A stretch of DNA of 52,933 nt, from assembly GCA_002839805.1 (NCBI GenBank), contig PGYT01000013.1:1-52933 (forward strand), in the 5' to 3' direction. A program made the position numbers and the translations under genes. This DNA comes from Ignavibacteriae bacterium HGW-Ignavibacteriae-2. GTDB taxonomy: Bacteria; Bacteroidota; Ignavibacteria; Ignavibacteriales; Melioribacteraceae. The notes under the pieces were generated by a model, which was given only the letters and a program-made list of their open reading frames with translations, was not told the DNA's origin and searched no databases. This document shows, piece after piece, positions 9,662-17,297 of the stretch (position 1 is the stretch's first letter; each line of letters starts with the position of its first letter).

Positions 9662-11959
9662 TTAAAAAGAAAAATCCGCACTGATAAAAACATCTTTCGA
9701 TCTAAAATTATTTTTTAATACGTACAGATTAAGAAATGAAATCCCTTTAAACGCAATCCCGTATTCCTGAAAATTCGATTTTAAAGGATTAATTCCGGTA
9801 ATAGTACTCCGGTTTAAGGGTCTTAAAAAAGAATAATAAATACCGAATGAGATTTGAAAATTAAAAATGTTTGGGAAATGAAAAAGTGTTAAATCGCTTT
9901 TTATTTTAAGATAATTTTCCAATTGATATTCATAATTATCTAAAGTATAAAATGAAAGGGGATCTTCCGTGAAAAGGGTAGCTTGAATTCTGTTTACGAA
10001 ATTTAATTTTTGAATATAATTTGTAATAGTTTGTTTATGCAGAAAAATTCTTAAATCGAGGCTGATAGGATTATATATTTCCTGATAACGCTGTAAATAC
10101 ATTCTCCAAATGGAAAGATTTTCGGTTGATCCCAATAATTTATCACTGCCGAACTCGTAAGAAGCTTTTAAGTTAAGAAATGACTTTCCTTTAAATGTTA
10201 TAGGTTTGCTGCTCTTGTAATCAATATTTTCAATGTATTCAAAACTTATACCCGCTTTATGGTTATTATATTCTTCTATTGGCAGGTTAGGTAAATATTT
10301 GCGCGTCTTATAAAAAAAACTGAACTCAGTAAAACTCTCCGCGGGAAATTGTCTTTCAAAACTCAGAGTTGGAATAAAATAAATTTTTGATGTAACGGGA
10401 ATTGTATATTTAAGAACTGCTGAATTGCTCCTATAATAATAAATATCATTGGTGTGATAAAAAAGTGCCCGAAGCGTTTGAAAAGTTTTGTTATAATTAA
10501 AATCACCAAGAATGGAAAATCCTCTATTTATATCCAGTTCAAAATGATTCCATTTCATTAAAAAATTAAAAGTGAATAATTTAGAAGAGAATCCATATCC
10601 GGCATTTGAGTATACTTTAATTCTTTCCTTATTAATAAAATTATATTCTGCCCCAAGATAATGCCCTTCAACTTTGTTAAAATGATACCAGTTAGAAAAA
10701 TTATTCATGTTCAGTCCAAATATATTTGCCGGATAGTCGAATAGAAGAGAGGGAACATCTGTAAATAAGAACAACATAATCTTTCTGTAAAATGGCGCTT
10801 TATTAAAAACTGTATCAATTATATTGGTATGTTTTTCTTCCTCCAAGGTGAGCGGAACCTTAAAAAATTTATTTCTTCGGAATTCTATGTTGGTGCTTAT
10901 ATCATCCTTTTCAATAAGCGGAATATTGTGTGAAATAAAAGCTTCATTTTCGGGATTATTAATTTTGTAATTAATAAAAGTGTATTCTTGTTCAAAGTAG
11001 TATGGAAAGCCCCCGAAGTTCATCAAAAGTGAAAATTTTGTAAAAGAAGGCAGGGTAAAAAGGGAGTCTTTTATTTCGTACTTTTGAAATAAAACCAGGG
11101 AATCGCTTGTGGCGTCTTTTATTTGATTATTGCCTTTTAATTTAGCTTCAATAAGTTGATAATTTCTCTGGTTAAAAATCAGGTCTCCTTCGAACAATGG
11201 AAGATCCGGTAAAATTGGTTTAACTCCTACGGTTATAACAGTATCTTTATCAATCAGATCCTTTCTTATAAGTCGATACTCATAATATTTTAGGGCGTCA
11301 TTGTTTAACGGACTTATAATATAAAAATTCTTAATCTTGGAATATTCGTTCAATAAATTGATGTTTTGATTGATAGCGATCGCGCGGTAAGGCAAATTTT
11401 TTATTTGAGGCGGCGGTTTGTAAGTCAATAAATTTTCAGTGTAATAATCTGGGTATTTATAGCTTATTTGAGATATCGCTTCCAATAATCCGAATATACC
11501 TAGGTTGTTTTGTCTGAATAATGTTTTAGAATATGCGTCCGCCACGTAATTTATAAGTTGTTCTTTCTGAACATTTTTTGCCTTTATTGCGCTTAACATA
11601 AACTGTTCTATCCAGGTAAGTCCGCTTACAACAACATAATCTAATTGATATGATAAAGGAGTTAAAAAAATATTTAATTTTTTATTTGTCGATTTTATTT
11701 TAACAAACTCACTTTTATAACCTATATAGGAAACTTTTATAGCATACGAAGCGGAATCGAGCGAAATGCTGTATTTGCCTTCCAGATTTGTAACAGTGCC
11801 GTAATTGGTATTTTGTACGGAAATGTTCGCGTACGCTAAAACTTCATTTGTTTCAGCGTTCATCACATTTCCGCTAATTGTTATTGTCTGAGAATACGAA
11901 GTAGTTAATAAGAAATTGATAAAACAAATAATGAATATGGTTTCCTTAAAGAAATTCAT
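9662..11959 (-). CDS. DUF5686-like outer-membrane protein with CarboxypepD_reg-like domain, last gene of RiPP operon
   Basis: A 765-residue outer-membrane protein. A signal peptide (core IIFIICFINFLLT, cleavage near residue 24) is followed by a carboxypeptidase-regulatory-like/TonB-plug-associated domain (ITISGNVMNAETNEVLAYANI ... GKYSISL ... VSYIGY, about 25-108), then a middle domain and a C-terminal half rich in alternating aromatic strands ending in Phe, consistent with a beta-barrel. This architecture is that of Bacteroidota DUF5686/carboxypeptidase-like proteins. No TonB box or SusC signature is clear. It begins 33 bases after the stop of the M50-like protease gene on the same strand and closes the RiPP operon. 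No ABC exporter is present, so it could be the outer-membrane exit, a receptor or an immunity factor; that is inference. The family is not otherwise tied to RiPPs to my knowledge. Confidence 0.75.
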   Translation of the reverse strand: MNFFKETIFIICFINFLLTTSYSQTITISGNVMNAETNEVLAYANISVQNTNYGTVTNLEGKYSISLDSASYAIKVSYIGYKSEFVKIKSTNKKLNIFLTPLSYQLDYVVVSGLTWIEQFMLSAIKAKNVQKEQLINYVADAYSKTLFRQNNLGIFGLLEAISQISYKYPDYYTENLLTYKPPPQIKNLPYRAIAINQNINLLNEYSKIKNFYIISPLNNDALKYYEYRLIRKDLIDKDTVITVGVKPILPDLPLFEGDLIFNQRNYQLIEAKLKGNNQIKDATSDSLVLFQKYEIKDSLFTLPSFTKFSLLMNFGGFPYYFEQEYTFINYKINNPENEAFISHNIPLIEKDDISTNIEFRRNKFFKVPLTLEEEKHTNIIDTVFNKAPFYRKIMLFLFTDVPSLLFDYPANIFGLNMNNFSNWYHFNKVEGHYLGAEYNFINKERIKVYSNAGYGFSSKLFTFNFLMKWNHFELDINRGFSILGDFNYNKTFQTLRALFYHTNDIYYYRSNSAVLKYTIPVTSKIYFIPTLSFERQFPAESFTEFSFFYKTRKYLPNLPIEEYNNHKAGISFEYIENIDYKSSKPITFKGKSFLNLKASYEFGSDKLLGSTENLSIWRMYLQRYQEIYNPISLDLRIFLHKQTITNYIQKLNFVNRIQATLFTEDPLSFYTLDNYEYQLENYLKIKSDLTLFHFPNIFNFQISFGIYYSFLRPLNRSTITGINPLKSNFQEYGIAFKGISFLNLYVLKNNFRSKDVFISADFSF

Positions 11960-11992
11960 TCGCTATCCGATCAATTATTATTAAACTGAATT

Positions 11993-13081
11993 TTACACAA
12001 GTATAAAATCTAAAACGAGCACAAATAATCTAACTATGAATACTAGTGTTATGATAAATGAAAATAATCCAAAAAATAAGAACAAAAATTTCTTTTTAGT
12101 GCTTAGCTGATTGGTGTTTTCACCTTTTAGAAATAGTCCTTTAAGATAATTAAGGGAATGTGTTCTTAAATTGGGTGTTTCAAGAAAATCCATTATCATG
12201 TAGTATCCATCTAATTTTAAAAACGGATTAAGATTAAGAAATGCTTTTATCAAATAAACTGAGATGATTACTGAAAAATAATTAGCATAAATATAATCTG
12301 TAATAAAAAATGACTGGAATAAATAAAGAGAAGAAACAAATGCCATATCTGAGAACGGTCCGGCGAAAGAAACCATTATTCGTTTATATTTATTCTCCAC
12401 GTGCCAAATATTAGTTGTGTCAACATAAAAAACAGGTGAAAATAAATATAAACCAAGACCAATACCCCTAACTTTTTGGCCGAAAAATCGGCACGAAACC
12501 GCGTGTGCCGATTCATGAAGAGCTATTTTTGTAAATGTGAGGGTGAAAAATAAAATTACAAAAATTGGAACATGCGCAAGTGTAATGTTATTGATTGTCT
12601 CAGAGTTAAAATGAATGCTGAAAGAAAAACCCGAATAAAAATAATGAATTAAAGCCCAAGTTATAGAAGTGGAATACAGAAAGGCAATTAGTAGTACCAA
12701 ATTACCTTTATATTTTTCAGCTATATACTTAAAAAAAGTATCATTGCTAAAACTAAGCAACTTAATAAAAGAGATTTTTTTCAAGAAGGGTTTTTCTTCA
12801 GACGTCTCACATTCAAAATTTACAAAGATATTGTTTGCAGATAAGGTTACAATGAAATTGGATAAAGTATCTAATTCAATATCGTTTTTATCCTTAAGTA
12901 AAATATTAAACACATCTTGTACCGACCTTTTTCCATCTATCAAATCAAGAATATGTTTTCCGAAATCTGATATTTTAAACGGATTATTATCTTTACAATA
13001 AACGACATAAGAATATTTGTCGTCAAAAATATTCTTATAAGTCAATTCCTTTTTGATAAGGACAAGATCAGCACTTATCAT
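11993..13081 (-). CDS. M50-like membrane zinc metalloprotease with N-terminal PqqD-like domain
   Basis: A 362-residue integral membrane protein. Residues ~15-90 resemble a PqqD-like/RRE winged-helix domain (NPFKISDFGKHILDLIDGKR ... followed by a short helix pair), the type of module that grips RiPP leader peptides. Six or so membrane helices follow. The zinc motif is HESAH (His189, Glu190, His193), and the second M50 motif is NPFLKLDGYY (285-294) with Asp291 as the third ligand, matching the putative peptide zinc metalloproteases found in RiPP loci. Its ATG overlaps the stop of the dehydrogenase gene by four bases (ATGA), indicating translational coupling. The likely job is leader removal or maturation at the membrane. 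Alternative: a membrane-bound immunity factor, since M50/CPBP proteins do both in streptolysin-like loci. Confidence 0.82.
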   Translation of the reverse strand: MISADLVLIKKELTYKNIFDDKYSYVVYCKDNNPFKISDFGKHILDLIDGKRSVQDVFNILLKDKNDIELDTLSNFIVTLSANNIFVNFECETSEEKPFLKKISFIKLLSFSNDTFFKYIAEKYKGNLVLLIAFLYSTSITWALIHYFYSGFSFSIHFNSETINNITLAHVPIFVILFFTLTFTKIALHESAHAVSCRFFGQKVRGIGLGLYLFSPVFYVDTTNIWHVENKYKRIMVSFAGPFSDMAFVSSLYLFQSFFITDYIYANYFSVIISVYLIKAFLNLNPFLKLDGYYMIMDFLETPNLRTHSLNYLKGLFLKGENTNQLSTKKKFLFLFFGLFSFIITLVFIVRLFVLVLDFILV

Positions 13082-13833
13082 TTTTTATTACCGACAGTCT
13101 GTGCCAGAAGAACAAAATTATCGACTCCATCAATATCTAATAACTTTTCAATTTCGGTTTCAATAACCCCGCCAATAGCGCAGCTGCCGAAATTCATAGA
13201 TTCTGCGACGATATGGATATTCTGATATAAGGCACCGCAATCGATATGAGTAATTCTTAAAGCCCTTGGTCCATATTTTGACCGCAACCTTTCGAATTTA
13301 GAGATAAAAATAAATAAAATTGCGGCGTCCGAAAGTTCAGGCTGATACAGAATTTCTTCCGATATCTTTTCTTTGAAGTCACCTTTTTCAATTAGAATTA
13401 TTTTGTGTACCATAAAATCATAAAAATAAAATCCTTTTGGCAAGTCTTTGATATTTGTATTAAAGAAATAAAGATCAACGGAGTTTAAATTCCCACCTGA
13501 TGGAGCGGTTCTTTTTCTGGTGGGTTCCATTCGTTTTACCCCTGCAGAATAAAACAACAAAGTACTCAGTTCTTTAAGAGTTATTGGTTTATCGGAATAA
13601 TCGCGCACACTTTCTCGTGATAAAATAACATCGGCGAATGATTTCATTTTTATCAGATTCTCATCTACTTTGGGAAGATCAAATTGTTCCAGGTTCGCAT
13701 AAGTAGTGTAAGCGTATTTCGTTAACTTTACAATGTTCTCGCGATAATGTGTTTGATGTGCTTTTTTATTCTTTTTATAAAATTTTAGATTTCTAGAATT
13801 CAATAAATAAGTTTCTGCTATCCCGTCTCTCAT
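13078..13833 (-). CDS. SagB-type FMN dehydrogenase (azoline oxidase)
   Basis: A 251-residue nitroreductase-superfamily enzyme of the SagB type, which uses FMN to oxidise thiazoline and (methyl)oxazoline rings to aromatic azoles. The N-terminal ~65 residues are the SagB extension; the core begins LSRESVRDYSDKPITLKELS (FMN-phosphate contacts Arg73 and Arg77), followed by LLFYSAGVKR and the TAPSGGNLNSVDLYFF segment (Pro111-Asn115) that is diagnostic for SagB proteins. The C-terminal half carries the LRITHIDCGALYQNIHI and SCAIGG motifs that complete the flavin site. It begins 17 bases after the YcaO stop with a clear AGGAGAA, and overlaps the protease gene by four bases. Presence of this enzyme predicts that the final product contains azoles, not only azolines. 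Confidence 0.9.
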   Translation of the reverse strand: MRDGIAETYLLNSRNLKFYKKNKKAHQTHYRENIVKLTKYAYTTYANLEQFDLPKVDENLIKMKSFADVILSRESVRDYSDKPITLKELSTLLFYSAGVKRMEPTRKRTAPSGGNLNSVDLYFFNTNIKDLPKGFYFYDFMVHKIILIEKGDFKEKISEEILYQPELSDAAILFIFISKFERLRSKYGPRALRITHIDCGALYQNIHIVAESMNFGSCAIGGVIETEIEKLLDIDGVDNFVLLAQTVGNKK

Positions 13834-13850
13834 AAATTTAATTCTCCTAT

Positions 13851-15182
13851 TTATGCAAATGGGTGAGGTAAATTCGTTATTTTCTTATTTGAATAGTCGC
13901 TATAACCAATTTGTGGAAGTATGTCTTTAATTCTATTATTCTTCAAAAATCTTAAATTATGATTCGGCGATAAAACTACCAGATTGGGAGTAAATATTTT
14001 AACAAATCTAAAAATGCTGTGAGAAATATCGGAGGTTGTAATTTCTTTAGAAATTAGATGAAAACTTCTTTTCTTAAACTCGTCAATAAAATATTCCAAA
14101 ACTTCCTGACTTTCATAATGTTCTAATTTCTCATTATTAGCTAATTCGTTAATATGTATTGTTTTATCATTCTTAATAAGAAAATCTAATTTGTTCTGCA
14201 TTTTAGGTTTATTATACAAATAATAATGATCCTCGAAATCAATTACATTATGGAACTTATCATCATAGTTCTTGATATAGAATTTTGATTTATTATATAA
14301 ACCAAAATTTCTTGTTGTAAAAGCCTCATCTAAAGCTCTGCAAACTGCTTCATCGGAATTTAGTTTTGCTGCAGCAGTAACTGTTATTTCGGGATATTCT
14401 GGTGATTTTATAACACATAGCACAATCGGAATATCGAAATCTGTACTGATGTCGAACAAAAACACTTCGGACTTATTTCTTTTATGAGCGTTAATTCTTT
14501 TTAAAATATCTTTATTTTTGATTGTATCTATATCAATTTTATTTCTGGGGATCTGATTTAACCATGTAATCATTATCGCGTCTCTTTCCAGAGCTTCAAG
14601 AATCGCATTAACAGTAGCTTTTTCCAATAATTGACCGCCTGCTGTACCGGTGGAATTTGGAGTACTAATTATTTCGTTTTTCTGGTTGATATTATGATTT
14701 AAGAAAATATACGAAGAGGGGACATAGATATCATTATCATTAATTAAATCTCTGCATTTGGTCCAATAATAAGATTGGTTTGAATTCGGTTTCGATAGAA
14801 AATTATAAAAATTTGAGTATTCCTCATCGAGACAAATAGGTAATTCTTTTACAGGGAATAGATTATTCTCAATATTCTCCGATTCAGAAGTATAAATGGG
14901 CACATCTTCAAAATATTTCATAACACCGCAATATCTTTCAAGGCCTTCTACAATTGCTCCAATTTCAGCCTGAGTTTTGTCCATGGATGCGCTCGTAGAA
15001 CTTACAGGAAAATGAGGCATATTAATTATTCTTCCCATTTTTGCTAATTCGCACGCATATTGAAAATAATTATCTTCTCCCCAAATCCTTTTTCTAGAAA
15101 CGCAAAATTTAATTATCCCAAGTTTAGGATTAACAAATTTCCTGGCCTCCGTTAGTGCGCTATAATTATTAGATATTATCAT
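13851..15182 (-). CDS. YcaO-domain azoline-forming cyclodehydratase (SagD-like)
   Basis: A 443-residue YcaO protein. YcaO enzymes use ATP to activate backbone amides so that Cys, Ser or Thr side chains close to thiazoline or (methyl)oxazoline rings. The three acidic ATP-Mg2+ regions are visible: AEIGAIVEGLERYCG (Glu73, Glu79, Glu82), TGTAGG (178-183) and EKATVNAILEALERDA (Glu187, Glu196, Glu199). The C-terminus is NLPHPFA, a weak version of the Pro-rich tail (PxPxP) found in azoline-forming YcaO proteins. It overlaps the E1-like gene by four bases (ATGA), so the two subunits are translationally coupled, as expected for a two-component cyclodehydratase. It is not fused to the leader-binding partner. 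Confidence 0.92.
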   Translation of the reverse strand: MIISNNYSALTEARKFVNPKLGIIKFCVSRKRIWGEDNYFQYACELAKMGRIINMPHFPVSSTSASMDKTQAEIGAIVEGLERYCGVMKYFEDVPIYTSESENIENNLFPVKELPICLDEEYSNFYNFLSKPNSNQSYYWTKCRDLINDNDIYVPSSYIFLNHNINQKNEIISTPNSTGTAGGQLLEKATVNAILEALERDAIMITWLNQIPRNKIDIDTIKNKDILKRINAHKRNKSEVFLFDISTDFDIPIVLCVIKSPEYPEITVTAAAKLNSDEAVCRALDEAFTTRNFGLYNKSKFYIKNYDDKFHNVIDFEDHYYLYNKPKMQNKLDFLIKNDKTIHINELANNEKLEHYESQEVLEYFIDEFKKRSFHLISKEITTSDISHSIFRFVKIFTPNLVVLSPNHNLRFLKNNRIKDILPQIGYSDYSNKKITNLPHPFA

Positions 15183-16240
15183 TGTTTTTCTCCGGAGAAT
15201 ATGAATCTGCTGGAATTAACATTTTTTGAGCATAACTTACACGATGGGCTTCTGTAGTATCTTGTTTTAGCCAATTTCGTATAAATAAAATTGTATTCCA
15301 TTTCATTATCAACGGTTTGGGGATAATTTATAAATGTAGCTAAATTTACTATTTCCGCAACAAGCATTGAGATGTAAAGGTTTTTGTTATAATTGGTATG
15401 CGCGAATGGTCCTGTGGAAGTTTGATTTAAAAAACTATTTCTGATTAGTAAACTATCAAGATCAACAGTATTTGCGTGAATACGTTGTTCATAGCAGAAA
15501 TAACATCCTGTCTCATCCGGTATAAAAGTCGGCCCAATAATAAATGATTTTTCAAGCAAACAACTGACTGTTAAATTTAATTTTTCTTTATAGGTAAACT
15601 CATTAATTTTTTGAAATAATAGAGGTATACTCCTATCCAATGCGCATAAAACGTGTAAATTTGGTTTGATCGCACTCGATTCCATTATGTTGGAAATTGA
15701 AATTTTGTTATTTAGAATATTCGCTAAATCTTCATTTTCTATCATAATAAGTTCAATATTTTTAAATCCCGCTCCCTTTAACTCATTTAAAATTTCAGTA
15801 CTCAATTCAGAATTTCCGATAACAAGCAATGGATAAGTAGTAATTTTATCAATTACTTCATACCTGTTTGCTGAGTTTCTTGTAATATCTACGCAGCGTG
15901 AATAATATTTTAAATTACCATTATTATTATCGGTTCCATCCTTATCAACGATTTCATCATATTTTTCAAAAAGTCCTTTATAGTAAAGATATTTTAAAAT
16001 CATCACTATGTGCTCTTTTTCATTTCCCTCGTAATTTTTCAAAATATTGGTAGTTGAATTTTTACCGTCTAGTATTGGCAATAATGTTTTTAAAAGAGAT
16101 AATGAATTTTCACCCGAAAAAACAAGCGATTCTTCTAATCCATAAATATGAATACTATTTTCGTTTTCAATAATGTGGCAGTCTTCGGGGATTTTTGGAT
16201 ATTCGGGGACTATTAATTGTGGGTCAATTTTGATCTGCAT
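15179..16240 (-). CDS. E1-like leader-binding cyclodehydratase partner (SagC/ocin-ThiF type)
   Basis: A 353-residue protein that presents the precursor to YcaO. Residues 1-95 form a small winged-helix-like unit (RRE) of the kind that binds RiPP leader peptides, ending in a helix (ILKYLYYKGLFEKYDE). Residues ~135-230 look like the Rossmann-type E1 core (YPLLVIGNSELSTEIL then alternating strand/helix). Two CxxC pairs, Cys246/Cys249 (GCYFCYEQR) and Cys334/Cys337 (SCKLCSKN), should bind a structural zinc as in ThiF/E1-like proteins. No catalytic Cys or canonical nucleotide GxGxxG is seen, so it should be a partner, not an E1 activating enzyme. It has an AAGGA Shine-Dalgarno and follows the second precursor gene by 126 bases on the same strand. 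Confidence 0.85.
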   Translation of the reverse strand: MQIKIDPQLIVPEYPKIPEDCHIIENENSIHIYGLEESLVFSGENSLSLLKTLLPILDGKNSTTNILKNYEGNEKEHIVMILKYLYYKGLFEKYDEIVDKDGTDNNNGNLKYYSRCVDITRNSANRYEVIDKITTYPLLVIGNSELSTEILNELKGAGFKNIELIMIENEDLANILNNKISISNIMESSAIKPNLHVLCALDRSIPLLFQKINEFTYKEKLNLTVSCLLEKSFIIGPTFIPDETGCYFCYEQRIHANTVDLDSLLIRNSFLNQTSTGPFAHTNYNKNLYISMLVAEIVNLATFINYPQTVDNEMEYNFIYTKLAKTRYYRSPSCKLCSKNVNSSRFIFSGEKQ

Positions 16241-16320
16241 ATAATTAATTCCTTTTATTTATAAAACATTTAACACAAAACATATCTTTCTATCTGTACT
16301 AATAATGTTTATATAAAAGT

Positions 16321-16341
16321 AATATTCGGGAAATGGGGTAC
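16321..16341 (+). repeat. Left arm of an inverted repeat flanking the precursor pair
   Basis: The arm contains TTCGGG then AAATGGGGTAC. Its reverse complement matches the right arm (16824-16844): GTACCCCA, a 2-3 base mismatched step, then CCCGAA and AT-rich sequence. It lies 25 bases after the stop of precursor B. It could be a terminal repeat of a small cassette, a long-range RNA pairing element, or chance; no target-site duplication is seen outside the arms. Confidence 0.5.
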
Positions 16342-16366
16342 TTTAATTATAGACGACAATTATCTA

Positions 16367-16546
16367 TCAACAGCAGCCGAAAGTACCGGCTGTTCCGGCA
16401 CAACCACCAAGAGTACCAGCAGTACCAAAAGTTCCAAAACAGTCAGTTGGTAGGTCAAGATTTTGTCTGTCTTCAAATTGTTCTACATCCAAGGATTTCG
16501 ATTCTAAATCAAATTGAATTTCATCCTTTTGATCATTTTTTTTCAT
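16367..16546 (-). CDS. RiPP precursor peptide B (59 aa, azol(in)e type)
   Basis: A 59-codon gene with a perfect AGGAGG six bases before ATG, too short for common ORF cut-offs. The leader (about 1-35) is acidic and polar, with FDLES, KSLDVEQFEDRQNLDLP, and ends with TD just before Cys36. The core, residues 36-59, starts CFGTFGTAGT, continues LGG, then CAGTAGTFGCC. It contains four Cys and five Thr, every Thr preceded by Gly, and no Ser. Cyclisable residues fall at 36, 39, 42, 45, 49, 52, 55, 58 and 59, exactly the same positions as in precursor A. It lacks a double-Gly cleavage site. The next genes encode leader-binding, cyclodehydratase and dehydrogenase enzymes, so the product is very likely a thiazole/methyloxazole peptide. 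Biological activity cannot be read from the sequence. Confidence 0.88.
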   Translation of the reverse strand: MKKNDQKDEIQFDLESKSLDVEQFEDRQNLDLPTDCFGTFGTAGTLGGCAGTAGTFGCC

Positions 16547-16552
16547 TTAATT

Positions 16553-16558
16553 CCTCCT
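16553..16558 (-). promoter_or_regulatory. Shine-Dalgarno of precursor B
   Basis: AGGAGG on the minus strand, six bases upstream of ATG 16546. It is identical in sequence and spacing to that of precursor A and stronger than most sites in this window, consistent with high translation of a peptide substrate. Confidence 0.85.
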
Positions 16559-16604
16559 GTTTAAGTTGTTTAACAAATACTATTTATATCTGTTAATTGA
16601 AGGA

Positions 16605-16784
16605 TCAACAGCAGCCAAAAGTACCAACAGTACCAAAACATCCTCCACCACATGCTGCCGTACCGAAAGTTCCAAAACAATCAGGCGGTAAGTCAAGATT
16701 TTGTCTGTCCTCAAATTGTTCCACCTCAAGAGATTTGGACTCTAAATCGAATTGAACTTCATCTTGCTTATCTTTTTTTTTCAT
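16605..16784 (-). CDS. RiPP precursor peptide A (59 aa, azol(in)e type)
   Basis: First gene of the minus-strand RiPP operon: 59 codons behind a perfect AGGAGG with a six-base spacer. The leader is near-identical to precursor B (KDEVQF-like start, then FDLESKSLEVEQFEDRQNLD, ending LPPD). The core from Cys36 reads CFGTFGTAAC, GGG, CFGTVGTFGC, C: two related ten-residue blocks split by three Gly and closed by Cys59. It contains five Cys and four Thr; all four Thr follow Gly. Compared with B, Thr45 is replaced by Cys45, and a few spacer residues (Ala/Gly/Phe/Val) differ, while all nine cyclisable positions are kept. That pattern of conservation is what selection on ring positions would produce. 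The two genes arose by tandem duplication of about 238 bases. Confidence 0.88.
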   Translation of the reverse strand: MKKKDKQDEVQFDLESKSLEVEQFEDRQNLDLPPDCFGTFGTAACGGGCFGTVGTFGCC

Positions 16785-16790
16785 TTAATT

Positions 16791-16796
16791 CCTCCT
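16791..16796 (-). promoter_or_regulatory. Shine-Dalgarno of precursor A
   Basis: AGGAGG on the minus strand, six bases before ATG 16784. It decides the start and supports the short gene as real. Confidence 0.85.
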
Positions 16797-16823
16797 AATT
16801 AAATTGTTGAAAAAAAAGAAATC

Positions 16824-16844
16824 GTACCCCACTCCCGAAAATAT
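16824..16844 (-). repeat. Right arm of an inverted repeat flanking the precursor pair
   Basis: The arm reads GTACCCCACTCCCGAAAATA on the plus strand, complementary to the left arm at 16321-16341 with one gap. It lies about 40 bases upstream of the precursor A start, inside the likely 5' untranslated leader, so it could also be a regulator site. Confidence 0.5.
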
Positions 16845-17297
16845 CATTTAATAGAAACCTCTATAAAACAATTGTTATAAAATTTTTTTTTGAACAATTT
16901 TATTTCTGAAGTAAATAATGGGCAATTATTGTTCAATCTACTTTTATTCATGAGGAAATATTTTGAGCATCAGCCTTAAACCGCCTCCGGAAAAATTTTC
17001 CAACTGAAAAAGTATTTTTAGAAAAAAAAATTCAAACGGCGCATATTTTTAAAATGTTAACTCGTACCAATCAAAATTGGATAATATCGGCTGACGAAAA
17101 ACAGTTTTGAGGTTTTTTGTATATAGAAATGGAATACTTAACAATTTAAGCCGCCGATATTTTACAGCGTGTAGAACAGTTAACAAAAAATTTTAGATTA
17201 TCACGCTATCAACTTTGCGAAAACTTTACTAAAAATTTAGTATTGTATTTTTCCTATCATTTGCCAATGATGTTTTGTTTATTAGAACAACGTTAAA
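16845..17297. other. Upstream region of the RiPP precursor operon
   Basis: About 450 bases without a supported gene between the LpxL-like gene and the inverted-repeat arm. A third precursor was looked for on the minus strand and not found. There is an imperfect inverted pair AATATCGGC (near 17082) and GCCGATAT-type sequence (near 17152), and an AATTGTT/AACAATT pair (16870-16900). The promoter of the operon should lie here; I cannot assign -10/-33 boxes with confidence. Confidence 0.4.

Larger units (their letters stand above)
16367..16800 (-). repeat. Tandem duplication of the precursor gene with its ribosome binding site
   Basis: Two copies of a ~195-base unit (16367-16561 and 16605-16799) align from the ribosome binding site to the stop codon without gaps. 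Leader-coding parts are nearly identical, and core-coding parts differ mainly between cyclisable residues. The repeat period is 238 bases. The intervening 42-58 bases are unrelated AT-rich spacer. Confidence 0.85.

Noticed and set aside
12669..13001. 110-codon plus-strand ORF opposite the M50-like gene
   Set aside because: Shadow frame; the minus frame carries HESAH and LDGYY motifs and coupled overlaps.
16333..16596. 87-codon plus-strand ORF over precursor B
   Set aside because: It is the shadow of precursor B on the opposite strand. The minus frame has a perfect AGGAGG, a tandem homologue and RiPP-enzyme neighbours; the plus frame has none.
16311..16869. TATAAAA on both sides of the precursor cassette as a target-site duplication
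   Set aside because: The two copies are not adjacent to the inverted-repeat arms and such words are frequent in this AT-rich DNA.
16845..17297. Third RiPP precursor or regulator peptide upstream
   Set aside because: Both strands were read for a FDLES-type leader or Cys/Thr-rich core; none was found.
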